From Arion vulgaris (taxonomy: Eukaryota > Mollusca > Gastropoda > Stylommatophora > Arionidae): a DNA stretch of 64,000 nucleotides. Shown here in pieces: positions 63,996 to 64,000 of this stretch. How positions within the stretch are numbered: position 1 is the first letter of the stretch; every line of letters begins with the position of its first letter. Under the pieces are notes generated by a model. That model was not told the DNA's origin, made no database searches, and saw nothing but the letters and a program-made list of their open reading frames with translations. The DNA lies in assembly GCA_020796225.1 (NCBI GenBank), contig CM036771.1, positions 28,812,176-28,876,175 on the forward strand, in the 5' to 3' direction. The translations under genes and the position numbers were made by a program.

Positions 63996-64000
63996 TTGTG

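Overview
This window is animal (most likely invertebrate metazoan) genomic DNA made almost entirely of repeats. The evidence is the mix of non-LTR retrotransposons (at least seven LINE lineages, several RTE-like and several with an RNase H domain), short SINE-like elements with exact target-site duplications (TSDs), four eukaryotic DNA-transposon superfamilies (hAT, Tigger/pogo, Merlin, MULE), minisatellites and a 4-kb satellite. No bacterial operon structure, rRNA or functional tRNA is visible. I cannot name the species. I found no convincing host gene apart from one weak candidate first exon (11518-11629, minus).

Layout. 1-9 kb: a hAT end cuts an RTE fragment; then RNase-H LINE debris (G), a 149-bp SINE (U1), a 27-bp minisatellite, and a near full-length 4.8-kb LINE (B1, minus) that sits inside G2 and itself contains SINE S1. 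9-17 kb: a solo 110-bp RTE-type head, a tRNA-related SINE, minisatellites of 31, 37, about 50 and 23 bp, SINEs S2, S3 and U2, and LINEs H and E2. 17-22.4 kb: sparse LINE/SINE debris ending in an RNase H fragment (G3). 22.44-26.47 kb: a 45-bp satellite with higher-order structure. 26.5-35 kb: LINE B2 (plus) split by a 2.5-kb RTE (C, minus), then E3. 35.5-43 kb: a Merlin transposase relic, a 3.2-kb RTE (A2, minus), and a Tigger transposon (minus) carrying SINE S5 and a LINE tail. 43-51 kb: B4 split by F, a B1-like fragment split by a 3.19-kb RTE (A3), and B3 split by an RTE endonuclease piece. 51-62.5 kb: sequence with a strong homopolymer-smearing error signature, holding a LINE (B6/B5) split by a 1,268-bp MULE with a 9-bp TSD, plus SINE copy S6. 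62.6-64 kb: a degraded hAT transposase that runs off the end.

How the parts relate. LINE families B, C, A, E and F supplied endonuclease and reverse transcriptase; short elements S and U end in a GAA-rich tail like several of these LINEs and probably parasitised one of them. TSDs and reading frames that resume across insertions give a relative chronology: G2 before B1 before S1; B2 before C; the B1-like copy before A3; B4 before F; B6 before the MULE; Tigger before its LINE tail and S5; H before S3. The strongest candidates for something not yet described are a roughly 105-bp module shared by the S SINEs, the RTE 5' UTR and a solo element, the new U family, and the 45-bp satellite with a nine-unit higher-order repeat. 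All protein-coding parts are broken; nothing here looks autonomous today.
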